This document shows positions 47,425-57,180 of a DNA stretch of 64,000 nucleotides, one piece after another. The notes beneath the pieces are model-generated. The model searched no databases and was not told the origin of the DNA. It saw only the letters and a list, made by a program, of their open reading frames with translations. A program made the position numbers and the translations under genes. Each line of letters starts with the position of its first letter. Position 1 is the stretch's first letter. The stretch covers positions 930,001 through 994,000 of the forward strand of contig NZ_CP048272.1 in the NCBI RefSeq assembly GCF_019469425.1, written 5' to 3'. Origin of the DNA: Bifidobacterium asteroides (GTDB lineage: Bacteria; Actinomycetota; Actinomycetes; Actinomycetales; Bifidobacteriaceae).

Positions 47425-48738
47425 ATGGGCCGTGTGGTCAGCTACAATGACGGACTGAATCGCTGCGAGTTCTGCGGCAAGAACGAGCACCAGGTGCGCC
47501 GTCTGGTCAAGGGGCCTTCCTGCGCCATCTGCGACGAATGCATACGCCTATGCGCCCAGATCATCCAGGAGGATATGGCCAAGGATGCCGCCGATCAGCG
47601 GGTGTCTCTGCCTGCGCCCTCAAAGATATTCGGCTATCTGAACCGGTACGTCATCGGCCAGGAGGCTGCCAAGCGCACCCTTTCGGTGGCTGTCTACAAC
47701 CACTACAAGCGCGTCAATATGGACTTGGGCGACCGTGGCCGTGTTGCTGACGCTACATTTGAGCGAAAGGATGCAGCTCCACGCGTCCAGGTGGACAAGT
47801 CCAACATCCTGCTCATGGGCCCCACCGGCGTGGGCAAGACCTATCTGGCACGAACCTTGGCCACCATCATGAACGTTCCCTTCGTCATTGTGGATGCCAC
47901 CAGCCTGACCGAGGCGGGGTATGTGGGAGAGGACGTGGAGTCCGTCCTGCAGGGGTTGCTTCAGGCTGCCGGCGGCAACATGGATCTGGCCCAGCGGGGG
48001 ATTATCTACATCGACGAGATCGATAAGATCGCCAGGAAGTCTGGCGAGAACACTTCCATTACACGTGATGTATCCGGCGAAGGGGTCCAGCAGGCCCTGC
48101 TCAAGATTATCGAGGGCACCCGGGCCCGTGTGCCGGCACAGGGTTCGCGGCGGCATGGGGATGTCCGTACTGTCGTCATGGACACGGCCAACATCCTCTT
48201 CATTTGCGGCGGCGCCTTCGTCGGCCTTGAGGAGATCGTCCGCCGGCGGCTGGGTCTGCGGGAGAGCGGCTTCTCGGCTACTCAGGGAAGCGATAGAGTG
48301 CCCGACGACGGGGTCATGAGCCAGGTCAGGGCTGAGGACTTGGAACGGTTTGGCCTCCTTCCCGAGTTCGTGGGGCGGTTGCCGGTCATTTCCACCTTGG
48401 AGCCGCTGAGCGCCGATGAGTTGCGGCGGGTGCTGACCGAACCGGATAATGCCCTGGTCAATCAGTACCGGCGCATGTTCCTGGATGACGGGGCCGATCT
48501 GGTCTTCACCGATGCCGCTCTGGACCGTGTTGCTGCCATCGCTCTGGAGCGCAAGGTGGGTGCTCGCGGGCTGCGGGGAATCATCGAGCGCACCCTTGAG
48601 GCGACCATGTTCGAGTTGCCCGACAGGACGGATGTCTCCCGTGTTGTGGTGGATGCCGATGCTGTGGATGGGACGGGATCGCCCCAATATGAGACCGGGC
48701 AAGGCTTGGCCGCAGTTTCTGGTCGTCGTTTGGCCTAA
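47425..48738 (+). CDS. clpX: ATP-dependent Clp protease ATP-binding subunit ClpX
   Basis: A 437-residue AAA+ unfoldase that feeds substrates to ClpP. The N-terminal zinc-binding domain has two CxxC pairs (CEFC and CAIC, with further Cys). Walker A GPTGVGKT, Walker B IYIDEIDKI, and LLPEFVGRLP are present. The loop that in other ClpX proteins reads I/L-G-F and docks on ClpP here reads S-G-F (RLGLRESGF). The ATG at 47425 has GGAAGGGAG upstream. nadK follows 70 bases later. Confidence 0.95.
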   Translation: MGRVVSYNDGLNRCEFCGKNEHQVRRLVKGPSCAICDECIRLCAQIIQEDMAKDAADQRVSLPAPSKIFGYLNRYVIGQEAAKRTLSVAVYNHYKRVNMDLGDRGRVADATFERKDAAPRVQVDKSNILLMGPTGVGKTYLARTLATIMNVPFVIVDATSLTEAGYVGEDVESVLQGLLQAAGGNMDLAQRGIIYIDEIDKIARKSGENTSITRDVSGEGVQQALLKIIEGTRARVPAQGSRRHGDVRTVVMDTANILFICGGAFVGLEEIVRRRLGLRESGFSATQGSDRVPDDGVMSQVRAEDLERFGLLPEFVGRLPVISTLEPLSADELRRVLTEPDNALVNQYRRMFLDDGADLVFTDAALDRVAAIALERKVGARGLRGIIERTLEATMFELPDRTDVSRVVVDADAVDGTGSPQYETGQGLAAVSGRRLA

Positions 48739-48808
48739 CTCGACCACGATGAGTACCGCTGTTGGCCGGGCCCGATAGGATGATCATTGATGCCGGAAGG
48801 GAGGCCCC

Positions 48809-49747
48809 ATGGGTGCTCGTAGCGCTGTCGTGGTCACGCACAGCCGGGTTCGGGCAAGCGGCCATCTGGTTGACGAGGTCGAGGAACAGCTGCGCCGGGA
48901 CGGATTTCGTGTCTCGATTTTCGACAACATCGCCGTCCCGGAATTCGGCAGCCCCAGCCAAAAGGTGGCCGACGACACCGAGATCGTTATCGTTCTGGGC
49001 GGCGACGGGACCATTCTAAGGGCTGCAGAGCTGGTCAAGGGTACCGAGGTGCCCATCCTGGGGGTCAATCTGGGTCACGTGGGGTTCCTGGCGGAGTTCG
49101 AGAGCTTCCAGATAGGGGAAGCCATTCGGCGGGTGGCCGATCATGACTATTCCATTGACGAGCGCATGGTGGCCCATGTGGACCTGTGGATACCCGGAGC
49201 CGATCGGCCACTGAGCGACTGGGCCCTTAACGACATGACCCTGGAACGGTATGATCGGGGCAAGATGATCGAGGTATCGGTCAGAGTAGACGATGTGGAA
49301 ATGAGCTCCTTCGGCTGCGACGGCATGATTGTGGCTACACCGACCGGATCGACGGCCTACGCTTTTTCGGTGGGCGGGCCTATCGTTTGGCCTGATGCGC
49401 AGTCGCTGCAGATGGTGCCCATAGCTGCCCACGCCCTTTTTGCCCGGTCCCTGATCATCGGCCCAAATTCGCAGTTCACCCTGGATATTCTGGGTGATTC
49501 CCAGTCGGCTGGCTGGATCTGCAATGACGGGCGCCGTCAGCGGCCCGTGCCCAGGCGGTCCCGCATTGTGGTGCGGCAGTCCCACGACATCCTGAGGCTG
49601 GCCAGGCTGTCCGGGGTGCCCTTCACCAGACGGCTGGTCTCCAAGTTTGACCTGCCGGTGGTCGGCTGGAGGGAGCAGCATCGCCCCTCGACGGCTGAGA
49701 AGGGGCAGGACCAGGGGGACCCGCAGGAGTCAAACAAGGAGCACTGA
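48809..49747 (+). CDS. nadK: NAD kinase
   Basis: A 312-residue enzyme phosphorylating NAD+ to NADP+. The GGDGT motif (VLGGDGTILRAAE) and the Gly-rich ATPTGSTAYAFSVGGP are intact. The canonical Asn-Glu pair of the substrate site appears as NDMTLER, with Asp in place of Glu. A 30-residue charged C-terminal tail is longer than usual. It overlaps recN by one base (TGATG). Confidence 0.93.
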   Translation: MGARSAVVVTHSRVRASGHLVDEVEEQLRRDGFRVSIFDNIAVPEFGSPSQKVADDTEIVIVLGGDGTILRAAELVKGTEVPILGVNLGHVGFLAEFESFQIGEAIRRVADHDYSIDERMVAHVDLWIPGADRPLSDWALNDMTLERYDRGKMIEVSVRVDDVEMSSFGCDGMIVATPTGSTAYAFSVGGPIVWPDAQSLQMVPIAAHALFARSLIIGPNSQFTLDILGDSQSAGWICNDGRRQRPVPRRSRIVVRQSHDILRLARLSGVPFTRRLVSKFDLPVVGWREQHRPSTAEKGQDQGDPQESNKEH

Positions 49748-51519
49748 TGCTGGAAGAGCTGGAAGTCCGGGACCTTGGTCCCATCCATCATGCCCTGCTA
49801 CGGCCTGCCGCTGGCATGACGGCCATCACCGGGGAGACCGGGGCTGGCAAGTCCATGCTGCTCAACGCCATCAGGCTGATCTCGGGGTCCGCCGCCCGTC
49901 CTCAACTGGTGTCGCCTGGAGCACGCGAGTCCTGGGTCCAGGGGATTTTCGATGCTGTAGCGGCAGGAGCCGAGGATCCAGTGACCGCTGCCATAACCGA
50001 TGCGGGCCTGCCCTTGGAAGATGAGGGGCAGATCTTCTTGGCGAGGACCATGCCTGTCAAGGGGCGTTCCCGTGCCGCCCTGAACGGCAGGAAGGCTCCT
50101 CGAGGCCTGCTGGAGGAGGTGGCTGGAATGCTGGTTACCGTTCATGGCCAGGCGGATCAGATGCGTATGGCCAGTCCTGCCCGGCAGCGCGATTTTTTGG
50201 ATGCCTATGCCGGTGACGGTCCGCAGCTGGAGGCTTTTTCCAAGGCCTGGAGGCAGTATCGACAGGCCCAGGGCCATCTGGAGGAGCTGCGCAACCAACA
50301 GTCCGGCGCTATGGCCCAGGCTGATTATCTCCGTGAATCCATCGCCCGGATCGACCGGGTAGACCCCCATTCCGGCGAGGATCGCGAACTCAAGGCTCAG
50401 CGGGACAGAATCGAGCACGCTGCTCAGATCAGCCAGGGTGTCATGTCCGCACTGTCCGCTTTGGACTCTGGCCAGATCGACCCTGACGCCGACGCTCCAT
50501 CGGCCACGGCCCTGGTAGAACGAGCCATTGCCGCCCTGGAGGACATAGGTGTGGAGGGGGTCTTTCAGGAGTCGGCCCAGCGGCTGCGCTCATTGAATGC
50601 CGATCTGTCTGACCTGGTCTTCACCCTGAGCAGCCAGCTGGATGACGAAGGCCAGGAGGGCGATCTGGACAAGATTAACGCTCGCATTCACGATCTGGAT
50701 GAACTCACCCGACGCTGGGGACCGGACATCGACGACGTTCTGGCCTGGCGCAAAAAGGCTGCATTTGAACTTGAGGACATGGATGCCTCACCCGAGAAGC
50801 TGGAGGAGCTTCAAAGCCAGGTTGAGCAGTTTCGCGGAAGCGCTTTGAAGGCTGCCCGGGCTCTGTCTGTCTCACGGGCCAAGGCTGCACGAAGGCTGAG
50901 CGAACTTGTCGACGGTGAATTGCACTCCCTGGCCATGGCGGGCGCTGGGTTGGAGATCCGTGTCAGACCACGCCAGGACCAGGACATGGATGTGCATGGT
51001 CTGGACCAGATCGACTTTCTCTTCAGGCCATATCCTGGGTCGGATCTTCTGCCCATGGGCAAGAGCGCCTCGGGCGGCGAACTCAGCCGGCTCATGCTGG
51101 CCTTGGAGCTGGTGGCCGCCGAAGGCCATGACTCATCAGGACCTGACGAGCCTGGTGATGGACATACTAGCCTTGATCCCCAGGTCGGCGGACCGACGAT
51201 GACCTTCATCTTCGACGAAGTGGATGCGGGCGTCGGCGGTCGAGCTGCCGTGGAGCTGGGTCGTCGTCTGGCCAGATTGGCCGTCACCGCCCAGGTGATT
51301 GTGGTCACCCATCTGCCGCAGGTGGCTTCCTGGGCAGATCGACAGTTCGTCGTGGCCAAAGGCCGGGAGGGCGGCGATGCCGTAGAAACTCTGGTCCACC
51401 AGGTAGAGGGCGAGGACAGAGAGCGGGAAATCGCCCGGATGCTGGCTGGCAGCGAGTCCACGACCTCCCTGAGGCACGCCCGGGAGCTCCTGTCCTCCAG
51501 CAGGTTCCAGGCCCGATAG
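49747..51519 (+). CDS. recN: DNA repair protein RecN
   Basis: A 590-residue SMC-like ATPase for double-strand break repair. Walker A ITGETGAGKSML is near residue 30; a long coiled coil spans roughly residues 150-380; then come the ABC signature SASGGELSRLMLALELVA and Walker B MTFIFDEVDAGVGGRAA, followed by VTHLPQVAS. An insert of about 20 residues before Walker B (SSGPDEPGDGHTSLDPQVGG) adds length. nadK-recN is a common pair. Confidence 0.95.
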   Translation: MLEELEVRDLGPIHHALLRPAAGMTAITGETGAGKSMLLNAIRLISGSAARPQLVSPGARESWVQGIFDAVAAGAEDPVTAAITDAGLPLEDEGQIFLARTMPVKGRSRAALNGRKAPRGLLEEVAGMLVTVHGQADQMRMASPARQRDFLDAYAGDGPQLEAFSKAWRQYRQAQGHLEELRNQQSGAMAQADYLRESIARIDRVDPHSGEDRELKAQRDRIEHAAQISQGVMSALSALDSGQIDPDADAPSATALVERAIAALEDIGVEGVFQESAQRLRSLNADLSDLVFTLSSQLDDEGQEGDLDKINARIHDLDELTRRWGPDIDDVLAWRKKAAFELEDMDASPEKLEELQSQVEQFRGSALKAARALSVSRAKAARRLSELVDGELHSLAMAGAGLEIRVRPRQDQDMDVHGLDQIDFLFRPYPGSDLLPMGKSASGGELSRLMLALELVAAEGHDSSGPDEPGDGHTSLDPQVGGPTMTFIFDEVDAGVGGRAAVELGRRLARLAVTAQVIVVTHLPQVASWADRQFVVAKGREGGDAVETLVHQVEGEDREREIARMLAGSESTTSLRHARELLSSSRFQAR

Positions 51520-51875
51520 GTCTGGTTGCTGCCTGTACTTTGTCGCGCCAATGTCCGTCAATTCAGTGACTTTGACAAGTTTTAGCGACATTGCTGCCTT
51601 TTGTGGCCTTGCCGCTGCTGCTCGACATCCGTCATTCTGATGCTTTGAAAGTAGGTAATTGACTGTAGATGACCGTGTGGTAACACCCATGCTGGATCTT
51701 CATAGATGACACCGTATCCGCCCTCGGCATGAGCAATGCGGCGATGACCTGGTCCAAATGAATTTTGCCCGAAGTTGTGATCAGCCGGGTCTTAGCACTA
51801 CAGAACCGTATCCATTAATTCCCGAACCCCGTCCTTGGAAGATCAGCAGCGAGTTTCTCTTCGTGATTGAACTGT
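51520..51875. other. Gene-free stretch between recN and the GntR regulator
   Basis: About 350 bases upstream of the GntR promoter. The only long frame here runs antisense into recN and looks like its shadow. TGTCGC at 51541-51546 and GCGACA at 51584-51589 are 6-bp inverted repeats with a long gap. I see no RNA gene. Confidence 0.5.
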
Positions 51876-51896
51876 TATAGTGTATACATGAACACT
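51876..51896 (+). promoter_or_regulatory. -10 box and inverted repeat upstream of the GntR gene
   Basis: TATAGT (51876-51881) is a likely -10 box. AGTGT (51879-51883) and ACACT (51892-51896) are perfect inverted repeats 8 bases apart that overlap it. The gene's ATG is 48 bases further on. The site could be the regulator's own operator. Confidence 0.5.
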
Positions 51897-51944
51897 GGTA
51901 CAGCCCAGCCAAGGTCGTGCCGACGATCAATGAAAGGGGCTTGG

Positions 51945-52352
51945 ATGAAGCTGATCATCTCATCCCTGTCCGGACAGCCGATATATCGGCAGATTGAGGA
52001 CCAGATACGTTCGGCCATCCTGACCGGAGACCTGAAAGCGGGAGAGGGACTGCCTTCCCTGCGACATCTCTCACAGGAGCTCAGGGTGTCCGTGCTGACC
52101 GTGACCCGCGCCTATACCGAACTTGCTCAAGAGGGCTTGGTGGAGAACATTCAAGGCAAGGGTACCTTCGTGGCCGACAGCGGCGACCAGGTCATGCGGC
52201 AGCATCTGGAGAACCGCGTGCAGTCCCTGCTGGGGGAGGCGGTCGATACGGCTCGTCGGGCCGGCATGAAGCCGGACCAAATTCGCGGCCTGCTCGACGG
52301 CCTGCTTGGCAACAGGGGTCCTGGACCCGCGTCCGGAGAAGGAAAGGAATAG
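51945..52352 (+). CDS. YtrA-type GntR family transcriptional regulator
   Basis: A 135-residue regulator: a winged helix (PIYRQIEDQIRSAILTGDLKAGEGLPSLRHLSQELRVSVLTVTRAYTELAQEGLVENIQGKGTFVA is the GntR pattern) with only a short C-terminal helical tail, as in the YtrA subfamily. Such genes usually sit in front of ABC exporter genes they repress, as here. The ATG has AAAGGGG seven bases upstream. The ATPase gene follows four bases after the stop. Confidence 0.88.
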   Translation: MKLIISSLSGQPIYRQIEDQIRSAILTGDLKAGEGLPSLRHLSQELRVSVLTVTRAYTELAQEGLVENIQGKGTFVADSGDQVMRQHLENRVQSLLGEAVDTARRAGMKPDQIRGLLDGLLGNRGPGPASGEGKE

Positions 52353-52356
52353 CAGC

Positions 52357-53331
52357 ATGTATGCGTCACCGTTGATGAGGACTTCTGGCGAAGGGGCCGA
52401 CTATGCCCTGCGCGTCAGTGACCTGGGTAAAAGCTATGTCAAGGCTGACGGCACAGGTTTCCGCCTGCACCAGGTCACTATGGACCTGCCCTTGGGCTAC
52501 ATCATGGGATTGATAGGCCCCAATGGCGCAGGCAAATCCACCCTTATCAGGCTCTTGCTGAATATGACCCGCCGAGACAGCGGAGAGATCAGCATTCTGG
52601 GCCGTGATCCTTTGAGCCAGGAGGAGGATGTCAAAGCGGATCTCGGAGTGGTTTTCGATTCAATTTATTTCTTAGAGGCATGGAAGGTCAAGGCTGTCGA
52701 GCCAGTGATGGCACCCATGTATCCATCTTGGAACAGTGATCGCTATCAGTACTATCTGCGTCGGTTTGGTCTACAAGAAAACCGCAAAATCGGCAAGCTC
52801 TCCCGTGGAATGCAGATGAAACTGATGCTGGCTGTCGCCCTTAGCCACGATGCAAGGCTCTTGATTCTGGATGAGCCCACCAGCGGTCTGGATATCCTGG
52901 CCAGGGACGAGCTCATGGATATTCTGCTGGACTACATCGGTGACGGTCGGCACTCGGTGCTTTTCTCCACCCACATCACCGCGGATCTCGAACGGGTGGC
53001 CGACTTCGTTACCTATATCAATCGAGGGTCAGTCTTCTACACCGGCCCCAAGGACGAGCTGATGGAGGCCTTTCAGGTCGTGAGAGGGGGGCCGGACGAT
53101 CTGTCTAGAGCGCAAATGCCTTATCTGATGGGCTTGCAGCGTTCCGCCACAGGTTTCGAGGCTCTGGTGCCCACTGAACACTTGGATGATTTTCTGGCAT
53201 CGGCTTGCCCTGCCGCAGTGGAGCCTTCAGAGGACCGCTATCTGGTGGAGTGTGCCGACTTTGACAACCTCATCAGACTGACCGCGGGCTCACCTGCTAC
53301 GGCCGACAAGAATAAGGAGATTGAGGCATGA
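52357..53331 (+). CDS. ABC transporter ATP-binding protein of the YtrA-linked exporter
   Basis: A 324-residue ABC ATPase. Walker A GPNGAGKST, Walker B LLILDEPTSGLD and the switch His in STHITADLE are clear. The signature reads LSRGMQMKLMLAVAL, a typical export-type variant (LSxGM). A C-terminal accessory domain of about 90 residues follows the core. The ATG at 52357 has AAGGAAAGGAAT upstream. It overlaps the permease gene by four bases. Substrate unknown; peptide antibiotics are a common class for such cassettes, which is inference only. Confidence 0.87.
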   Translation: MYASPLMRTSGEGADYALRVSDLGKSYVKADGTGFRLHQVTMDLPLGYIMGLIGPNGAGKSTLIRLLLNMTRRDSGEISILGRDPLSQEEDVKADLGVVFDSIYFLEAWKVKAVEPVMAPMYPSWNSDRYQYYLRRFGLQENRKIGKLSRGMQMKLMLAVALSHDARLLILDEPTSGLDILARDELMDILLDYIGDGRHSVLFSTHITADLERVADFVTYINRGSVFYTGPKDELMEAFQVVRGGPDDLSRAQMPYLMGLQRSATGFEALVPTEHLDDFLASACPAAVEPSEDRYLVECADFDNLIRLTAGSPATADKNKEIEA

Positions 53332-54044
53332 AGGCGACAGTCAAGCAGATCAGGTTGGACCTGCAGCGTTTCTCAGGAGCAGGGAGGGCTTGGGTTGCTG
53401 CGCTGATTTTCATGTCCGTGCCTGTCATCGGCATCCTGCTAAACACAGTCATGGCTCTGACAGGCAATGATGGGGATGATGCGCGGGGTGTATTGACGAC
53501 AATGGTAGTCGGCATGGAGGTCGGTATGATTTTCGGCTTGGCACTCAGTTTGTTCGCCGAGTTCAGCAATACGGCAATTCGTTTGAACGGCCTGCTGCCC
53601 ATAACACGTGATCACCAGGTATTCGGACGCTATGCTGCTGTAAGTCTGCTGAGCCTGGTTTATTCCTGCGGCTGTTCAATATTCTTTTTCTGCGTTACTG
53701 ATTCGTATTTGCAGGGTCAGGACCATTGGCGCGACACCGTTTTGTTTACCTTGGGGATGTTCCTGTTGGGGTCCTTGCTTTTTGCAGTAGCTGCGCCCTT
53801 GTTTTACTGGATGGAACCAGCTAAAGCTATGATAGTTTTTGTGGCGCTTCTTGGTTTGATGACGGTAATAGCCTTTATCGGTTGTTGGCTGCCCTTTGAC
53901 TGGGGGGCCTTCTGGAATTCAATCATGCGATTTCTGACATTCGACCTGTGGCGGCCAGTGCTCCTCGGGCTGGCGTTGATTCTGGCGGTTGACATGGTTT
54001 CGATAGTAATATCTCGTAAGGTCTATGCCAGGAAGGAGATCTGA
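53328..54044 (+). CDS. ABC-2 type membrane permease (YtrA-linked)
   Basis: A 238-residue integral membrane protein with about six hydrophobic segments and an ABC-2 permease look, without recognisable signature motifs. It is translationally coupled to the ATPase gene (ATGA overlap). Its codon use is visibly more AT-rich than its neighbours, especially in 53600-53900, which may reflect membrane composition or recent acquisition. It converges with thrC 17 bases away. Confidence 0.78.
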   Translation: MKATVKQIRLDLQRFSGAGRAWVAALIFMSVPVIGILLNTVMALTGNDGDDARGVLTTMVVGMEVGMIFGLALSLFAEFSNTAIRLNGLLPITRDHQVFGRYAAVSLLSLVYSCGCSIFFFCVTDSYLQGQDHWRDTVLFTLGMFLLGSLLFAVAAPLFYWMEPAKAMIVFVALLGLMTVIAFIGCWLPFDWGAFWNSIMRFLTFDLWRPVLLGLALILAVDMVSIVISRKVYARKEI

Positions 54045-54061
54045 GCCAATTCGGTCAACTT

Positions 54062-55543
54062 TCAGAACTGCATGACCGCGTGGCAGACGTAGTCAGCCAT
54101 GTCTCCGGTATTGATACAGTCCTGGAAGCGCACAGGTGCGTTTTCCAAGGCGCGCAGAGCCTTGGGGGGCCTGGTGTTGGTGGACTCGGCCAGGATGTCC
54201 ATGCATGCGAAGTCGCTGTCCGGGGTCTCCAGGCCCAGGGATTGGCAGACCACCCGGGGGAATTTGTAGGGGCTTGCTGTAGACAGCAGCACCCGAGGAA
54301 CTGCAGGATCCCTGTCGGTCTGCCTGGTCATGGCCTGGTAACCGCAGGCCGTGTGCGGATCGATCAGGTATCCTCGGTCCTCCCAGCAGCTGCTGATGGC
54401 TGATGCCACCTGGTTTTCGTCGGCCCAACCGCAGGAGAAGAGCCCGCGGATTCTGGCCATGACGGCTTCGGGCACCTGGTAGCGTCCCGTGGACTCCAGG
54501 TCGGCCATAAGCGAGGCGATCAGTTTGGTGTCGCCGTCGGCCATGTAGTAGAGCATCCGCTCCAGATTGGAGGAGATTAGGATGTCCATGCTGGGGGAGG
54601 TGGTGGTGTAGAAGGGGCGGTTGCGGTCATAGACGCCTGTGGTCAGGAAGTCGCTGAGGACCCGGTTGCGGTCCGAAGCCACGGTCAGGCGGGCCACCGG
54701 CAGGCCCATCATCTTGGCATAGTATCCGGCCAACACATCGCCGAAGTTGCCGGTAGGCACGCAGAATTCGACCGGATCTCCAGGTCTGACCACTCCTCGT
54801 TCCATCAGGGACCCATAGGCCCGGAAGTAGTAGACGACCTGCGGGGCCAGGCGGCCCACATTGATGGAGTTGGCCGACGAGAGGACGGTCGAGGCTTTCT
54901 CCTCCAGTTCGCGGGCCAGGTCGGCGTCGGCGAAGATGGACTTGACTGCAGACTGGGCATCGTCGAAATTGCCTCGAACCGCACAGACCCGCAGGTTGCC
55001 GCCCTGTTGTGTGACCATCTGCAGGCGTTGGATCTGACTGACCTTGCCCTCAGGATAGAAGACGGTGATGCCTGTGCCCGGCGCGTCTGCGAATCCGGCC
55101 AGCGCCGCCTTGCCCGTGTCTCCGGAGGTGGCTGTGAGCACCATGATCCGTTCGCCATCGTCCCCGGCCAGGGCCATCAGTCCCGGCAGAAGCTGCAGGG
55201 CCACGTCCTTGAAGGCCGAGGTGGGTCCGCGGAAGAGCTCCAGTACGAAGTCGTTGCCGCCCAGGTCCACCAGAGGGGTGATTGCCGGATCGGACCACTG
55301 TTCCCCGTATGCTGCGTCCAGGCAGGAATCCAGTTGAGCGGAAGAGTAGTCGCTCAGCAGTCCCGAAAGGACCAGTTTGGCCGTACCCTTGTAGTCCAGG
55401 CCGGCAACCGAGGCAGGGTCAATGGTCAGAGCGTCAAGTTCATCGCTGATGTAGAGTCCGCCGTCAGGGGCCAGGCCTCGTCTGATGGTCTGCTTGGACT
55501 GCAGCTGCTCCTGGCCGCCTCGGGTGCTGTGGTATGTGTTCAT
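54062..55543 (-). CDS. thrC: Threonine synthase
   Basis: A 493-residue PLP enzyme converting O-phosphohomoserine to threonine. The PLP Lys is in [29 protein letters not shown] and [17 protein letters not shown] form the phosphate-binding and substrate parts. It belongs to the longer class found in E. coli, yeast and many actinobacteria. The start at 55543 has GGAGGGG 8-9 bases upstream; a start at 55564 would place that site inside the gene. Confidence 0.95.
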   Translation of the reverse strand: MNTYHSTRGGQEQLQSKQTIRRGLAPDGGLYISDELDALTIDPASVAGLDYKGTAKLVLSGLLSDYSSAQLDSCLDAAYGEQWSDPAITPLVDLGGNDFVLELFRGPTSAFKDVALQLLPGLMALAGDDGERIMVLTATSGDTGKAALAGFADAPGTGITVFYPEGKVSQIQRLQMVTQQGGNLRVCAVRGNFDDAQSAVKSIFADADLARELEEKASTVLSSANSINVGRLAPQVVYYFRAYGSLMERGVVRPGDPVEFCVPTGNFGDVLAGYYAKMMGLPVARLTVASDRNRVLSDFLTTGVYDRNRPFYTTTSPSMDILISSNLERMLYYMADGDTKLIASLMADLESTGRYQVPEAVMARIRGLFSCGWADENQVASAISSCWEDRGYLIDPHTACGYQAMTRQTDRDPAVPRVLLSTASPYKFPRVVCQSLGLETPDSDFACMDILAESTNTRPPKALRALENAPVRFQDCINTGDMADYVCHAVMQF

Positions 55544-55745
55544 GGTTGCCTGCCCCTCCGCCATGTCGCCGAACAGATCGTTACCAGGGCATTCTACCCC
55601 GCGCAGGGGTCCGAGCCATTGCTCTGCTCGGCTCGCGGAGGAAACCGTCTATGGACGTCAGGGCCTGCCAGGGGCCGGCATGGCGTACAGTGTTGCCCAC
55701 CAGCCCTGTATCCGAGGCTGTAAGTCAAAGGCAAAGGAATGGCCC

Positions 55746-57053
55746 ATGGTCGAAGAGAAGCCGGTACAGCAATCCTACGATGTCCTGAACTCTTCGATCT
55801 CGCAGGTGGATCCGGAGATCGCTGCACTGCTGGATGGAGAGTTGGAGCGTCAACGCGGCGGTCTGGAGATGATCGCCTCTGAGAATTTTGTGCCCAAGGC
55901 CGTCTTACAGGCCCAGGGATCCGTGCTGACCAACAAGTATGCCGAGGGCTATCCAGGCAGACGCTACTACGGCGGATGCGAGTGGGTGGACCAGATCGAG
56001 AACCTGGCCCGGGACCGCGCCAAGGCCCTGTTCGGTGCCGAGTATGCCAACGTCCAGCCTCATTCGGGCGCCCAGGCCAACGCTGCTGTCTACCAGGCCC
56101 TGATCAAGCCCGGCGACACTGTGCTGGGACTGGCCCTGGACCATGGTGGTCACTTGACCCACGGAATGAAGATCAACTTCTCCGGACGTTTTTACCATGC
56201 TGAATCCTACGGGGTCGATCCGGATACCTTCCTCATCGAGCCCGAGATCATCCGCCAGCGGGCCCTGGAGACCCATCCGGCCCTGATTATCGGCGGTTGG
56301 AGCGCCTATCCGCGTATTGAGGACTTTGCAGCCATGAAGGAGATCGCCGAGGAGGTCGGAGCCAAGTTCTGGGTGGATATGGCCCACTTTGCCGGCATGG
56401 TTGCGGCCGGTCTGCATCCCAGCCCGGTGCCCTATGCCGATGTGGTCTCCTCCACGGCCCACAAGACCCTGGGCGGACCCCGTTCCGGGTTCATTCTGGC
56501 CCGTCAGGAGTATGCCAAGAAGCTCAACTCCTCGGTCTTTCCCGGCAACCAGGGCGGCCCGCTCATGCATGTGATCGCCGCTAAGGCTGTGGCTTTCAAG
56601 CTGGCCGGCACGCCTGAATTCAAGGAGCGGATGGAGCGCACACTGGAGGGAGCCCGGATTCTGGCTGAGCGGCTGATGGCCAAGGATGTGGCCGACAACG
56701 GCATCACCGTGCTCACAGGTGGGACAGATGTCCACCTGGTCATGGTGGATCTGCGCAACAGCGAGATGGACGGCCGTCAGGGGGAGGACCTGCTGGCCAA
56801 GATCGGCATCACCGTCAATCGCAATACGGTGCCCTTTGATCCGCGCCCGGCCTCTGTGGCCTCTGGTCTGCGAATCGGAACCTCGGCGCTGGCTACTCGC
56901 GGTTTCGGCCTGGCCCAGTACGAGGAGGTGGCCGACGTGATCGGCACTGCACTGGCTCAGGGCCCCCAGGCGGATCTGGATGCTCTCAAGACCCGGGTGG
57001 ACCGGCTGGTCGAGGCCTTCCCGCTTTATCCTGAGCTGGACCAGACCCACTGA
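55746..57053 (+). CDS. glyA: Serine hydroxymethyltransferase
   Basis: A 435-residue PLP enzyme interconverting serine and glycine with tetrahydrofolate, the main source of one-carbon units. The PLP Lys is in [40 protein letters not shown] and [16 protein letters not shown] are diagnostic. The ATG at 55746 has AAAGGAA upstream; the longer frame from 55485 is antisense to the start of thrC and is rejected. It is divergent from thrC. Confidence 0.96.
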   Translation: MVEEKPVQQSYDVLNSSISQVDPEIAALLDGELERQRGGLEMIASENFVPKAVLQAQGSVLTNKYAEGYPGRRYYGGCEWVDQIENLARDRAKALFGAEYANVQPHSGAQANAAVYQALIKPGDTVLGLALDHGGHLTHGMKINFSGRFYHAESYGVDPDTFLIEPEIIRQRALETHPALIIGGWSAYPRIEDFAAMKEIAEEVGAKFWVDMAHFAGMVAAGLHPSPVPYADVVSSTAHKTLGGPRSGFILARQEYAKKLNSSVFPGNQGGPLMHVIAAKAVAFKLAGTPEFKERMERTLEGARILAERLMAKDVADNGITVLTGGTDVHLVMVDLRNSEMDGRQGEDLLAKIGITVNRNTVPFDPRPASVASGLRIGTSALATRGFGLAQYEEVADVIGTALAQGPQADLDALKTRVDRLVEAFPLYPELDQTH

Positions 57054-57180
57054 CAGGCGGTTGGGGGTGGCAGGTGAACAATGCCCTCCGTCTTCCTGTC
57101 ATTATTGCCCTCAGTGAGGATTACAATCGGTACAGAATATGGGTCTGGTGGACCCGCGAGGGCGAAAGGATCTGACGAAC

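Noticed and set aside
51136-51690. 184-residue antisense frame across the recN end and the following gap
   Set aside because: Most of it is antisense to recN; the rest has no signal.
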